In this document: positions 53,266-63,998 of the stretch, piece after piece | Position numbering within the stretch: the stretch's first letter is position 1 | Layout of the letters: each line of letters opens with the position of its first letter | Assembly (NCBI GenBank): GCA_030220185.1 | Contig: JASPKZ010010276.1 | Coordinates: 718,501-782,500 of the forward strand | Source: Diploptera punctata | Taxonomy: Eukaryota > Arthropoda > Insecta > Blattodea > Blaberidae | Direction: 5' to 3' | Length of the DNA stretch: 64,000 nucleotides | Made by a program: the position numbers and the translations under genes | Notes under the pieces: generated by a model | The model's database searches: none | What the model saw: only the letters and a program-made list of their open reading frames with translations | What the model was told of the DNA's origin: nothing

Positions 53266-53505
53266 GTATTTGCATGTGGGACGAATGTAAGAAAGGTTAC
53301 CAAGAAAAATATTCGAATGATGTCCACCTATAAGAAGAAAGGAAGGAAGACCTCGAAAATCATAGAAACAAGAAATAAGAAATGGAATGAGAACAAGAGG
53401 ACTGGAGTGGATGGAGAGAGACGAGTGGAGAAGGAAAATAAAACTTTAAGAACAGAAAGATGTGTACACATTGAAAATCTGTATATAAATAAATTATATT
53501 ATTAT
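53266..53505 (+). mobile_element. LINE F 3' end, tandem copy 1
   Basis: TGGACGAATGTAAGAAAGG..., a GRKTSKIIETRNKKWNE-like frame, and the family end ATTGAAAATCTGTATATAAATAAAT. It lies directly upstream of a second F end. Confidence 0.72.
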
Positions 53506-53615
53506 CATTATTATTATTAATTATTATATTCGTAATAATTATTATTGCTATTATTATTATTATTATTATTATTACTATTAGTATTAGTATTAGTATTAGT
53601 ATTAGTATTAGTATT
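53506..53615. repeat. (ATT)n/(TTAGTA)n array
   Basis: ATT triplets followed by about seven TTAGTA hexamers. It separates two LINE F ends. Confidence 0.85.
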
Positions 53616-53629
53616 ATTTTCTGAAGTTT

Positions 53630-54040
53630 GGAAATTCAACAAAAACTTAGAACAAAAACGTATGTCAATGGAAATGGATTTCTTGAGGAGAGCAACAAGA
53701 TGTCCAAAAATTAGAAACAATAAGAAATACTGTCATACGAGAAAAAAAATAATATTAGATATTCAATAGTAGATTATATAAGATACAAGTAATTAAATTG
53801 GTATAGGCTTGTACGACGAATGCAAGAACAAAGGTTACCCAGAAAAAAACATTGGAATGGTGTCCACCTGGAAGAAGAAGGAAAGGAAGACCTCGAAACT
53901 CGTGGATGCAAGAAATAAGAACTGGAATGACAATAACAGGACTGGAGTATATGGAGTGGATGGATAGAGACGAGTGGAGAAGGAAAATAAAACTTTAGGC
54001 ACTGAAAGATGTGTACACATTGAAAATCTGTATATAAATA
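53630..54040 (+). mobile_element. LINE F 3' end, tandem copy 2
   Basis: MEMDFLRRATRCPKIRNNKKY opens the post-RT region, followed by the same ...LVRRMQEQRLPRK-like and GRPRNSWMQEIRTGM-like segments in shifted frames and the same 3' tip. An ATT tail runs to about 54105. Confidence 0.75.
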
Positions 54041-54109
54041 AATTATATTATTATTAATTATTATTCGTAATTATTATTATCACTCTTATCAGATTATTAT
54101 TATACTTAC

Positions 54110-55392
54110 TTACTCACTGGCACTATCGAACCCGTAGGTTCATGGCGGCGCGGACATAAGCTCTCCATACACCCCTGTCCTGAGCTAATGCTTTCCAATC
54201 ATTCCCTGTATAATTTACTTCCCTCAAATCATAGTTAATGTTATTCTCCCACCTCATTCTTGGTCTACCAATTGGGCGTTTTCCCTCTGGCTTTCCTACA
54301 AGAAGCTTCCATGCAAGTCTTTCATTCCCCATACGTGCAACATGTCCTGCCCATCGCAGTCTACGAGACTTAACTGTTCTTATTATATCTGGCTTCCTAT
54401 AAAGACCATGCAGTTCATTGTTATGTAGTCTTCTCCATTCACCTGTCTCTTCTTCTCTCTTTGGTCCAAAAATTTTCCTAAGTACTTTATTCTCAAATAC
54501 TTGTAATCTCCTTTCCTCCCTTAAAGTAAGAGTCCATGTTTCGCACCATATAATATAACTGGTAAAATAATAGTTTTATATATTTTCAGTTTAACGTTTT
54601 TTGAAAGGAGTTAGGACATCAAGAGTCTCTGCAATGCATAATAGCACGCATTTCCAGAATTGAGTCTATGTTTAATTTCTTTGTGCATCCCATTCCTATT
54701 TGTGATTATTGTTCCTAGGCATTTGAATTCAGCAACTTCCTCAAAATTTCCCTCATTTGTCATTAGCTGACCATTTCCATTATATAATGAATTTCTACGT
54801 GTGACTATATATTTAGTTTTATTGATATTTACTTCCAGTCCTAATTTCTTAGTGTTATTCAATAGTGTGTGCGTATTGTCCTTTAGTATCTCCTCGCTAT
54901 CGGCCAATATGTAATACTACGTCATCAGCATAAACTAACAGCTTATTAATACCATTGAGTTGTAAGCCTTCCTCATTCTCTAAAGATTTAATGGCATGCT
55001 CTAGTACAAAATTAAATAGTAGAGTTAACATCGATGATGCTACTGTGCCAGCGTTTATCCACTAATACATTATCTATCTGGTTCCGAGTTTCTCCATCTG
55101 GGGACGTCCAGGTGTATTTATGAATAACCTTATACTGAAATGTTATGCTTTTAACAATGAGATTCTTTGATGTGGCAAATCTGACTAATCTAACCTCGTT
55201 GTTACTATTTTCATGAAGACTGAATTTGCCTATTGTTGGTTTGAATATATCTTCCCGCCCCACATTTGCATTAAAATCTCCTAAGATAAGTTTCATATGA
55301 TATCGTGAAAGGCTATGAAATAAGAATTCTAATTCTTCATAGAACTCATCCTTGATCTTGTCTTCTGTGGGGCATGTACATTTACAATTATA
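54110..55392 (-). mobile_element. LINE A with ~1.35-kb internal deletion
   Basis: 3' part 54110-55022 (GNERLAWKLLVGKPEGKRP, EFKCLGTIITNRNGMHKE, YADD region) is joined at about 55022 to the endonuclease part 55023-55392 ([34 protein letters not shown]). The bases from the fingers and most of the RT are missing relative to 30636-33780. The 5' end stops at an ATT array. Confidence 0.88.
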
Positions 55393-55395
55393 AAG

Positions 55396-55396
<1 letters not shown>

Positions 55397-55467
<71 letters not shown>

Positions 55468-55490
55468 TATTATTATTATTATTATTATTC
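55397..55490. repeat. (ATT)n array
   Basis: Nearly pure ATT with one TAT break, bordering the truncated 5' end of LINE A. Confidence 0.92.
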
Positions 55491-56182
55491 ACAAAATTTA
55501 CATGAGGTTAATTACCTCGGGCTAAAAGTGTCTGTGTATGTATTACAGAGCGGAGTTATGATAATTATAAACGGCAAAGGTATAGAATTGCCCTTTTACT
55601 TGTTCATGCCCACACTTGCACTGAAATCCATTCAACTATCTACAAAATCCGTAACGGGAATTTCCTTGGAGGTAAATTAGGTAGAAGCGTTAGATTAGTT
55701 TCCCTGTCTGCGTTATACAAGATTCAAAGCATGCTTGTAGTTTAGAGGACCTGTTAATATCACATATTTGTTTTACTAAGTTTGTATGTGGTTCTTGCTT
55801 AAAAAGGCGTAATTATTTTGATGTCATATTTTCTTTTCCGACTCCGATTATTAACTGGAGCAAGATATTGAAAAAAAAATGGCTGACATAATTAATTCTA
55901 TAGAACGGAAGGATTTCTTGTCTGTGTGATATAGGTCGGGAGATATTAAAAACAGTAAAAGTGATTTACAAACTCGTTAAGTATGCATGAACCAGCCAGT
56001 AGTTTTAAATTAACTTTGTAAGTCAGAGTCCAGATTTTAAGATACTTTGGGTGCCTGTAAGCTTCTCTTCATTAGATTGATAATCACTATAAACCTTAAA
56101 ATTTTATTGTGAAGCATTTTTTGGAAATCCGCCGAAAGTTACAACACTACAATTTCTCCAATTGGATAATTTATTTTTGCCG
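55491..56182. other. No gene supported
   Basis: No frame or repeat match that I can name. Confidence 0.45.
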
Positions 56183-56319
56183 CTCTCCATATTTCTCTAT
56201 TCTCAGCTAATGTTTTCCAATCATTCCCTGTATAATCTACTTCCCTCAAATCATGGTTAATGTCTCCCACCTCATTCTTGGCCTACCAACTGGACGTTTT
56301 CTCTCTGGTTTTCCTACAA
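56183..56319 (-). mobile_element. LINE A internal fragment
   Basis: Matches the GKRPVGRPRMRW...NDWKALAQ segment of LINE A on minus (TGTAGGAAAACCAGAGAG on its 5' side). About 135 bases with both ends missing. Confidence 0.75.
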
Positions 56320-56339
56320 TGGAGTTATAAATGTTAATT

Positions 56340-56995
56340 ACTGTGACTATTTAACTCGTGCCCCAAATGGGCATCAATGACCAATCACGTTTCAATGAAT
56401 TTTGTTTTACAACCAATGACAGTCGTGTTTCATCTTGATAATTATCTAATTTTGATTACCAAAATAAAGAAAGCTTCTCCTTTTAATATGCTGAACAGGT
56501 CAGAACATAATTTTGTAGTGAGTAGCTATCCAACAAATACATTGAATATAGCAAATAATGAACAGATTCCTTCGAACTACACATTTGATATGATCAATAA
56601 TTGTATATTTAAATAATGATTTCTCTGAGTTATTTTCTAAAAACAATAAATAATAACCTATATTGTTGGTTATAATATACAGTTTGATGTGTTTATTTGT
56701 TTCTCCTCTAGGTAGCATTCTTACAATATTGTGATCCTATTTGGCAATAAATAATATGATCGAATTGCAGTGGATGAACAAATGAAACATAACCAAACAT
56801 TTCTCATTTGTTTTCAAACGTCGCCGTTGACATTAATTATATAAATATTTTACAATAACTATATTTAAATAATGATTTGTGAGGTAAAAAGCTTAATTTT
56901 ATTAGTTAAATAGTCACAACAAATGTCACTCTTGATTTCCAAATCCTCTAGATATATTTAGAAATCACTTGTGGCATTAGTTAGGATAATTATAA
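56340..56995 (+). repeat. Repeat K, copy 3
   Basis: Very close to copy 1, including GACTATTTAACTCGTGCCCC at the start and the AATCACTTGTGGCATTAGTTA end. Confidence 0.68.
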
Positions 56996-57059
56996 TATAT
57001 TAAGTAATATTGTTAATAGCTCAACGAATGCTTTAGAAATAAAATAATTATAAGAATGT

Positions 57060-57290
57060 ATGTATGCACCAAGAGATTAAACATAGGGTCAATTCTGGAA
57101 ATGCATGCTATTATGCATTACAGGTACTCTTGTCGTTTCAACTCATTTCAAATATATATAGCTGTTATTCTCCCAGCTATATTATATGAATGCGAAACTT
57201 GGACTCTTACTTTAAGGGAGGAGAGAAGATTACGAGTATTTGAGAATAAAGTTCTTAGGAAAACTTTTGGGCCAAAAAAAGATGAAGAGA
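57060..57290 (+). mobile_element. LINE A internal fragment abutting LINE C tail
   Basis: GGGTCAATTCTGGAAATGCATG, CTCTTGTCGTTTCAACTC, LREERRLRVFENKVLRKTFGPKKDEE. It stops where the (CTAAATC)n tail of the minus-strand LINE C begins. Confidence 0.78.
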
Positions 57291-57478
57291 CTAGATTTAG
57301 ATTTTTAGATTTAGATTTATTTAGCCTGGTGGAGTTAAGGCCATGTGGCCTTCTCTTCCACTCACCAGGACAAACATATATTACATCAGAATATAACAAT
57401 CTTAATTAACTCTAATATTAAATACTAAATAAAAAATTTGATCAAAAAGATAATATTTAATATATTACGATCTATAAC

Positions 57479-57605
57479 ACTGGGGAACAAAAAAATATTT
57501 TTTTCTTGGTGCCTGAAATTTTTCACCTGATTCTGGGTATTTCGGCACTGCTGATTCCAAAAATGTCATCCATTTTGTTGCAGCAGCTCTAGTTTGCAAG
57601 ATATT
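57479..57605 (+). repeat. Left terminal inverted repeat
   Basis: Left TIR of the transposon. The outer 12 bases are identical to the right end, then conserved blocks are separated by variable spacers. It ends about 150 bases before the start codon, so it may include the promoter. Confidence 0.85.
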
Positions 57606-57753
57606 GATGATACTGCTCTTATGTACCACCATTGTAAATCGATTGTTTGCATAATACTAATTGATTTAATCCAAGTTATATTCATGTTGTTGTTGCCGTT
57701 TGCATATGTAATTTTACTAATTTGACAATTGTTTATCCTTTTTCTAGACTGAC

Positions 57754-59449
57754 ATGGCTTCAACACGAAGAAAATGTGTGAATAATCCTGATGTGTTTTG
57801 TTTCATCTGTGGGGAGTACACATTCACTCAACAAAGAAAACCTATAACTGACTTTGTAAGAAGAGCTTATTTGGCCTATTTCAAAGTACAACTGGGAGAT
57901 CAAGATAAGCCTTGGGCACCTCACATTGTATGTAAAACGTGCACAGAGCATCTACGACAATGGACAAATGGGAAACGGAAATGCTTGAAATTTGGGGAAC
58001 CAATGATCTGGCGAGAACAAATTAACCATAGTGATGACTGCTATTTTTGTTCAGTCAATGTAAAGGGCATCAATAGCAAAAACCGGAATAGATGGGTATA
58101 TCCCAATCTACGCTCCGCAAGACGCCCTGTTCCACATTCAGAGGAGATACCTGTTCCAATTTTTACCAGTCTTCCAGAGTCACCAGAAGAACAGGATGAT
58201 TCAACTGAAAGCTATTCTGAGGGAAATGACAGCGATTTCCCAGGACCTTCATCAGTTTCATCCGGTTTTAGTCAAGCGGAACTGAACGACCTCATAAGGG
58301 ATCTAAGTCTTCCAAAGAAGTCATCTGAGTTGTTAGCTTCCAGGCTGGCAGAGAAACAATGTCTGTTACCGGGAACAAAGGTCACAGTCTATCGCAAAAG
58401 AGAAACAGACTTCCTGCCATTCTTCACAGTAGAAAATCAATTTGTTTTTTGTATGAATGTTGAAGGACTGTTAATGAAGCTGGGTGTAAGAAAATACACA
58501 CCAAGTGAATGGCGGTTATTTATAGATAGCTCCAAACGCAGCCTAAAATGTGTTCTTTTGCATAATGGGAACATATACAGGTCAATCCCAATTGGTCACT
58601 CAGTTTCTATGCGTGAAAATCAACATACAATAGCTACAGTGCTAGAGAAGATCTCTTACCGTGATCACCAATGGGTAATGTGTGTCGATCTCAAGATGGT
58701 GAATTTTCTTCTAGGACAACAAGGTGGGTACACCAAATACCCATGCTTTATATGTTTATGGGACTCTAGAGCCAAAGATCAACATTGGGTGAGAAGGCAT
58801 TGGCCTCTTAGAGAAAGCATGACCGTTGGAGAAAAAAACATCGTTGCAGAACCTTTGGTTGACAGAAAACAACATCATCTTGCCACCACTGCATATTAAA
58901 CTTGGTTTAATGAAACAGTTCATCAAGGCGTTGAATAGAGATGGAACATGTTTTGGCTACATATGTACAAAATTTCCTGCACTGAGTAAGGAAAAAATAA
59001 AAGCAGGTATATTGGATGGACCACAAATCCGCCAACTTATTAATGACCATCAATTTCAAGACTCAATGAATGATACTGAAGCAGCCGCATGGTCTTCGTT
59101 CTGTATGGTAGTGAAGAATTTCCTTGGAAACTATAAGTCTCCTAATAGTGATGAACTAGTGGAGAATATGCTCACTGCTTTTTGTGCACTAGGTTGTAAC
59201 ATGAGCATCAAATTACACTACCTACACAGTCATTTGGATCGATTTCCAGACAATCTTGGAGATGTAAGTGAGGAACAGGGTGAGCGTTTTCACCAGGAAT
59301 TAAGTACAATGGAAGAAAGGTATCGTGGACGGTGGGATATACATATGATGGCGGACTACTGTTGGAGCATCCACCGAGAATGTCCAAGATCATTGCATCG
59401 GAGGAAATCACAGAAACGGGGATTCTGCGACCTGATGGAGGAAAATTAA
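57754..59449 (+). pseudogene. Transposase-like gene: zinc N-terminus, DDE-like core, one frameshift
   Basis: Two overlapping frames, 57754-58899 (381 codons) and 58826-59449, give about 565 residues when read together. N-terminus: C16-x2-C19 and C60-x2-C63 (ZAD-like), then C96-x2-C99. An acidic Ser-rich linker covers about 140-170. Core: LFIDSSKRSLK (D258), WVMCVDLKMVNFLLGQQGG (D312), YPCFICLWDSRA (C331, C334), ending in frame two with LPPLHIKLGLMKQFIK, LHSHLDRFPDNLGDVSEEQG, then GERFHQEL (candidate acidic residue E149 or E150 of that frame) and MADYCWSIHRECPRS. The break lies near 58875, where one base too many shifts LVDRK out of the ILPPL frame. The start at 57754 (ATGGCTTC) follows the TIR and precedes the zinc motif. 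I know similar uncharacterised proteins in insects and cnidarians but no agreed name; the DDE assignment is inference. Confidence 0.8.
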
Positions 59450-59613
59450 TGATTCTAACGAGACTAATGTGTAAATAAATTATGGTAGTTATATAGATAC
59501 AGTTGTTTCATGAAAAAGAAAGTATTTGTTCTTTTGTATTTAATTGTATGCGAGTAATATAGTTGTATATGTGGACCAGTATTTTTGAACTGGTATATAA
59601 TTTGAATAAACTC

Positions 59614-59729
59614 TATCTCAAAAACTAGAGCTGATAGGACGAAACTGAAATCATCTTTGGAATCAGTGACCCAAATATACCCATAAATAGGTGAAAACAT
59701 TAAGGCACCAAAATCACTGTTCCCCAGTG
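59614..59729 (-). repeat. Right terminal inverted repeat
   Basis: Inverted partner of 57479-57605. It starts about 165 bases after the stop codon. Confidence 0.85.
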
Positions 59730-60248
59730 TAATACAACCAGTTAATGTTAGTTAAAATTAAGACTAAAACTAATAATAAAATGTATACAAGCAAGACATA
59801 TTAAATTGTCCCTGTCTAGTATATATATAAAAAAAAGGTAAATAATGAGATATAGAAAACTAATTTTACGATTATACAATATTTAAAACAAAACAAATAA
59901 AAATATTTGTTATTCTTAATATTATTTTCATAAATAATTAAATTTATTAATTGTTAAAAGAATATTATCAGTGAGGTGTATAAGTTAGTTTGTTTTTAAA
60001 TAATTCTTTAGTTTGTTTTTGAAGGATGTTATAGTTTGACAGTCTCTGACATAGGGCGGAAGGGAATTCCATGTTTTGGTAAGTGAGACCGTAAAAGATA
60101 CTGAATAATATACAGTGTGATGAGGAGAGATATAAAGGACAATGTGCTGATGGGATCGAGTGTCAAGATTATGTGTGTCGGATAGTCTGATGAAGCGGCG
60201 TGATAAATAATAAGGCGATGATGTGTGAAGTATAGGCGATGATGTGAG

Positions 60249-60545
60249 ACAGGTGAATGGAGAAAACTATATAATAGTGAGCTACATGATATGTATATAA
60301 TAAGAGCAGTTGGGGGATGAAAGAGGTGCATGGAAGCTTCTTGTAGGAAAACCAAAGGGAAAACGTGCAGTTAGTAGACCAAGAATGAGGTAGGAGAATA
60401 ACACTATACATCATTTAATTGAAGTAGATTAAACAGGGGATGATTGGAAAACGTTAGCTAAGGATAGGGATGTATGGAGAGCTTATATCCGCGCAGCCAT
60501 GAACCTACTGTTTCGAAAGAGCCAGAGAGTAAGTTTTAGTTAGTT
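60249..60545 (+). mobile_element. LINE A 3' end with deletions
   Basis: GACAGGTGAATGGAGAAAAC, a deletion after GATATGTATATAATAAGAGCAG, then GGGGATGAAAGAGGTGCATGG ... to GAAAGAGCCAGAGAGTAAG. Its tail TTTTAGTTAGTTA meets a minus-strand end. Confidence 0.75.
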
Positions 60546-60554
60546 ATAGGAATG

Positions 60555-60650
60555 TATTTAGCTAACTCACTTCAACTATCGAACCGGAGTTTCAAGACCA
60601 GCGGGATACATCCTCTCCAATACATCTCTAACTTGAGATAATATTTTCCA
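60555..60650 (-). mobile_element. LINE A 3' tip, inverted
   Basis: AGCTAACTCACTTCAACTATCGAACC and following bases match the LINE A 3' end on minus. It faces the plus copy tail to tail. Confidence 0.65.
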
Positions 60651-60689
60651 TATCTTTACATACCTCGATTCCCAATTATTTATCATCCC

Positions 60690-61195
60690 GTTTCCAGTAT
60701 CTATCCTCAAACCATAACTTAAACACAAGATCACAACATAGTCTCTTACTTAATATACTGCAACATAGGACATCACATCACTCCATGTCATATACCATCT
60801 CCACTTCTCGCAACTGGAATTCCCTACCACAAGAAATAAGGGGCTGCCGGACATTGGCATCTTTTAAAAGAAATCTAAATTTATATTTGCTCTAAATTCG
60901 ACTTCATTATTATCCAGTGTAAGATATATATATTAATTGGTGTTTCCCGTATAATGTATCATATTTATATTATTATTATTATTATTATTACTACTTATTA
61001 TTATTATCGTATCATTATTGTTATTACCCTATGAAATGTTGTTTGTACATGACATTTACATTGCTACATTTATTGTATGTTAAACTGTTTATAATTAGTA
61101 CAGTGTATATCTATAATTGTCGAATATTTATTTGTATTTGTGCTGGTTGAGTGGAAGAGAGGGCCTTATGGCCTTAACTCTGCCAGAATAAATAA
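60690..61195 (+). mobile_element. LINE C 3' portion
   Basis: RNWNSLPQEIRGCRTLASFK, KRNLNLYL, then a 3' UTR with an ATT run (about 60970-61000) and the tip TTGAGTGGAAGAGAGGGCC, TTAACTCTGCCAGAATAAATAAAG. An ATT tail follows at 61198-61222. Confidence 0.75.
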
Positions 61196-61222
61196 AGTAT
61201 TATTATTATTATTATTATTATT

Positions 61223-61409
61223 ACATTGTCTGTATAAATCACCTCCCTCGAGGTTAATATTATTTTCCCTTTTCGTTCTTGATCTATCTATTGGCCGCTT
61301 ACCCTCTGGTTTTACTATTACAACCTTCCATTCCTCTCTTTTATTCGTGCCACATGCCCTGTCCAATGCAGTCTTCGGGACCAAACGGTTCTTGTTACAT
61401 CTGCTTCTC
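61223..61409 (-). mobile_element. LINE A internal fragment
   Basis: Minus frame with TALDRACGTNKREEWKV, VKPEGKRPIDRSRTKREN, matching GHVARMGNERRAWK...GKPEGKRPVGRPRMRWEN. It abuts SINE1. Confidence 0.72.
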
Positions 61410-61411
61410 CT

Positions 61412-61718
61412 CTATGGTGCGACAGGCCTAGAAGGCCCTTTACCTACCAGCTTCTGGCCTGACATTCACATGTGTTAATTACAGAGGTATGCGATCAGCA
61501 GCCAGTGTATGGGTGACATGTAGTCAGCATGTCGGGTCCCCATCCGTTATAGTTGGTTTTCTCCACCTGGAGCCACTACTTATTGTAGCACCCAAATTCC
61601 TAACGATGCTGGGTGGGCACTGGTCCCATACTGGGTGGAATTCCATGAGAAATTTTCTTTCCCCACGAGGACCTGAACCAGCGCAAGTCCCGTAGTTCTG
61701 CGCTAAGATATATTGCTT
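61412..61718 (-). mobile_element. SINE1 copy, nearly full
   Basis: GACTTGCGCTGGTTCAGG (B box region), CATGGAATTCCACCCAGTATGGG, AACTATAACGGATGGGGACC and the GGCCTGTCGCACC end on minus. The A box is degraded. Confidence 0.85.
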
Positions 61719-61721
61719 CAA

Positions 61722-61995
61722 CTGGGTAGATTTCAGGTCAAAACGCGGAAAGTAAAAACAACACTTATTCAGGAATAAATAAATATGTTAGCAAATTGCA
61801 ATGCCATTAATTCCTAATAATTCTACGTAACTAAGTTAATGTGTAACGTAATTGTATTGGTATCTAATTGTAATATTATTGTGTTTTTTTAACATCAACT
61901 TATTGTAACGGACTGTCAACAGCACGTACGGCTTACTGCAGGTGCGATCCATATTTGTAAATAACATTGTATGTATCTTACTTTTAGTTTAGTAA
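61722..61995 (+). mobile_element. Repeat R copy
   Basis: Matches 9396-9900 in opposite orientation but without the 78-base tandem units. It ends ATATTTGTAAATAACATTG..TTAGTAAAGTCA, like a LINE 3' end. Confidence 0.6.
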
Positions 61996-61997
61996 AG

Positions 61998-62044
61998 TCA
62001 TTATGTATGTATGTATGTATGTATGTATGTATGTATGTATGTAT
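61998..62044. repeat. (ATGT)n microsatellite
   Basis: About eleven tetranucleotide copies between repeat R and a SINE1 A-box fragment; could be the tail of either. Confidence 0.9.
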
Positions 62045-62078
62045 ATTGCCTTAACCACTCGGCTACGGCGCGGCACTC
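62045..62078 (-). mobile_element. SINE1 A-box fragment
   Basis: GCCGCGCCGTAGCCGAGTGG on minus; only the first 34 bases are present. Confidence 0.6.
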
Positions 62079-62179
62079 TAATTACATCTAGTTTCCTATA
62101 AAGATTTTGTAGCTCATTATTATTATTAGCCTTCTACATTCACCTGTCCGTTCATCTCTCTTTGGTCCATTTTTTTCCC

Positions 62180-62345
62180 TATTGTATTGTATTGTATTGT
62201 TAGCCTATATTTTCCCTTTACAGAGATTTAGGCGCTCTCCCCCTACAGGGAAGAATTTGAACCATACTAATTTAGTTAAACTTGTTTTCGTATAGATGTC
62301 ATTTTGAGTGGTACGTGGTCAGCGTTCCGCCTCATACTGACATCT
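62180..62345 (-). mobile_element. SINE-like piece with (AATAC)n tail
   Basis: On minus: CCCTGTAGGGGGAGAGCGCC, then CTCTGTAAAGGGAAAATATAGG and AATACAATACAATAC. The pentanucleotide tail suggests a SINE or LINE end. No second copy in the window. Confidence 0.4.
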
Positions 62346-62585
62346 AGGAAACCAAGGTAGTACTAGGACGGGAAAATTCGGTAAATTTTGCTTAGAGGCC
62401 TTTTTATTCAGGCTTAAGGATTTTTTACGAGCCTGAAAATCTTCAGACTCGGGACCCACGACTTGAAAAAAGTCCGTCCCGGAGGACTTGCTCCTTGGAT
62501 TTTTTCCGTCCTAAAAATCCATCGACCCCGGCCGGGTTTGAACCCGCGACCCTCGGGACCAGAGGCAAGGAGCATAACCACTAGT
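62346..62585 (-). mobile_element. SINE4 copy
   Basis: On minus: AACTAGTGGTTATGCTCC (A box), GCGGGTTCAAACCCGG (B box), GATGGATTTTTAGGACGG, GGAGGACGGAC, to AAATTTACCGAATT. The tail part is missing. Confidence 0.85.
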
Positions 62586-62740
62586 TCCTAAGAACTCTAT
62601 TCTAAGATACTTGTAATGTTTTCTCCTGCCTTAAAATTAGAGTCCGTGTTTGGTGTCCATATAACATAACTGGATGAATAACTGTGTTATATGTTTGTTA
62701 GAGTGAGAAAAGTCCTTGTAATGTATAATAGCACGTAGGA

Positions 62741-63199
62741 ATGTATTACAACAAACATTTTAATTAAACGGTAGTGGTTTCCGGAAACGTACCAGACAGT
62801 AATACCGTCCGATTTAATCTGAATTTATGAACAATCAAGTCAATACCTTTTACTCATATCATAATTGAGAACTTCTCTGCAAGAACACCCTAACTCAGAA
62901 ACGTTGAAATGGAAACATTTGTTCTAAAAGTTTTGTTTGCTGAACCAAATTGGAATACTATGATAATTTTTAATTAATTAAGTGAATAAAATTAATCATT
63001 TGAATATTTTAAAATAATAAATATAAAGAATCTATTTTTGCTTATATTATTATAAATCAATATATAACTAATTACTTTGTTCTGTATTATTGGTTATAAT
63101 CCATTATATTATATGATTTATATTATTTTATGTATATCATTCTCCATTCCATTAATTCTCTTGTTAGAATAAGTCTTATTCCCCAATACATTATTATTT
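62741..63199. other. No gene seen
   Basis: AT-rich, unassigned. Confidence 0.45.
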
Positions 63200-63372
63200 T
63201 TTATTTGTATGTGCCAGAATTTATGTAAAAATGAAACTGGCCCCAACTTTAAACGTATATGTTCTATTTGTATTATTCATGTAACTGAACTGCACCCGAG
63301 CACCAGCACTTGCTCATTCGGGTGTCAATACTGTGTATAACATTTGTAAATAAAATTTATTCTTATTCTAAA
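63200..63372 (+). mobile_element. Possible LINE 3' UTR end
   Basis: CTGCACCCGAGCACCAGCACTTGCTCATTCGGGTG forms a small hairpin, then TTGTAAATAAAATTTATTCTTATTC. A polyadenylation-like end with a hexamer-like tail suggests the tip of another LINE family. Confidence 0.4.
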
Positions 63373-63611
63373 AAAATGGCGGATATCAATAAGAAAGGCT
63401 GCAAATGTGCCATAGAACATAATAAAAGCACAAAAGATGTTCTTCATCAGCAAGAAAGGCTAAGAGAAGTGATGCGCAGGGTTACGGGTTCCTTGCTTAG
63501 ACAAAAAACAAAATGCATTTTTTCGTTAAATGTTGGTTTTATTTTCTAAAGTGCAATAGGGTCTAATATAAATTGATTTATTACCCCACTCTTAGATATA
63601 TTAACAGTCCA
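63373..63611 (+). other. Unassigned; ATGGCGGAT frame
   Basis: AAAAAATGGCGGATATC at 63370-63386 opens a frame of 58 codons ending at 63549 (MADINKKGCKCAIEHNKS...). No known motif, no splice evidence and no neighbour to support it. Confidence 0.25.
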
Positions 63612-63950
63612 CCCTGTGGTCTCGAGGTAGCGTACTGCCATATCACGCAGTGGGCCCGGGCTCGTTCCCCGGTCGGGAGAGTTTCCTGGATGAGGTTTTA
63701 TCGGGGTTTTTCCTCACATGTAAGACGAATGTCAGGAAACTTTAATGCCCAAACGATTCCCGATAATCATACGGCCATTGCAATCATCATCATTTATATT
63801 CACTTTAGATTAAGCTATCATCATCACCCATCATATCATCGGGGCAACGTAACCTCGCCTTTCAGGCGCCCCAAGCTCAGAAGTGGGTTACAATTACCCC
63901 AATGCCAGGAACGAACGCCAGAAATATCCAAAAGGACAACCTGGGGCATT
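63612..63950 (+). mobile_element. SINE3, tail type 2
   Basis: CTCGAGGTAGCGTACTGCC head, B box degraded (GGGCTCGTTCCCCGG), middle GGGGTTTTTCCTCACATG, and the distal part CATCATATCATCGGGGCAACG shared with 18489 and 27658. A (TA)n run follows to the window end. Confidence 0.85.
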
Positions 63951-63962
63951 AAAACAATATAT

Positions 63963-63998
<36 letters not shown>

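Larger units (their letters stand above)
57479..59729 (+). mobile_element. DNA transposon, nearly intact, superfamily unassigned
   Basis: Begins CACTGGGGAACA and ends with its inverted copy. Imperfect TIRs continue for about 115-127 bases with shared blocks GGTGCCT, TTCACCT, GGGTAT, CTGATTCCAAA and CAGCTCTAGTTT in the same order. TAA lies directly outside both ends (57476-57478, 59730-59732), so a 3-base duplication is likely. One gene fills the interior. It is inserted in the 3' UTR of LINE C. Confidence 0.88.
57296..60240 (-). mobile_element. LINE C 3' portion, split by a DNA transposon
   Basis: Minus strand from about 60240: SFTVSLTKTWNSLPPYVRDC, then TSFKNKLKNYLK (about 60090-60010) and a 3' UTR that is interrupted at 59730 and resumes at 57478. 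The 3' tip is GTGGAAGAGAAGGCCACATGG, CCACCAGGCTAAATAAATC and a CTAAATC tail. Non-autonomous fragment. Confidence 0.75.
62079..62740 (-). mobile_element. LINE A fragment split by SINE material
   Basis: 62079-62178 (GACCAAAGAGAGATGAACGG on minus) and 62586-62740 (AGTATCTTAGAATAGAGTTC, AACACGGACTCTAATTTTAAGG) are adjacent in the family. The gap holds SINE4 and another SINE-like piece. Confidence 0.75.
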
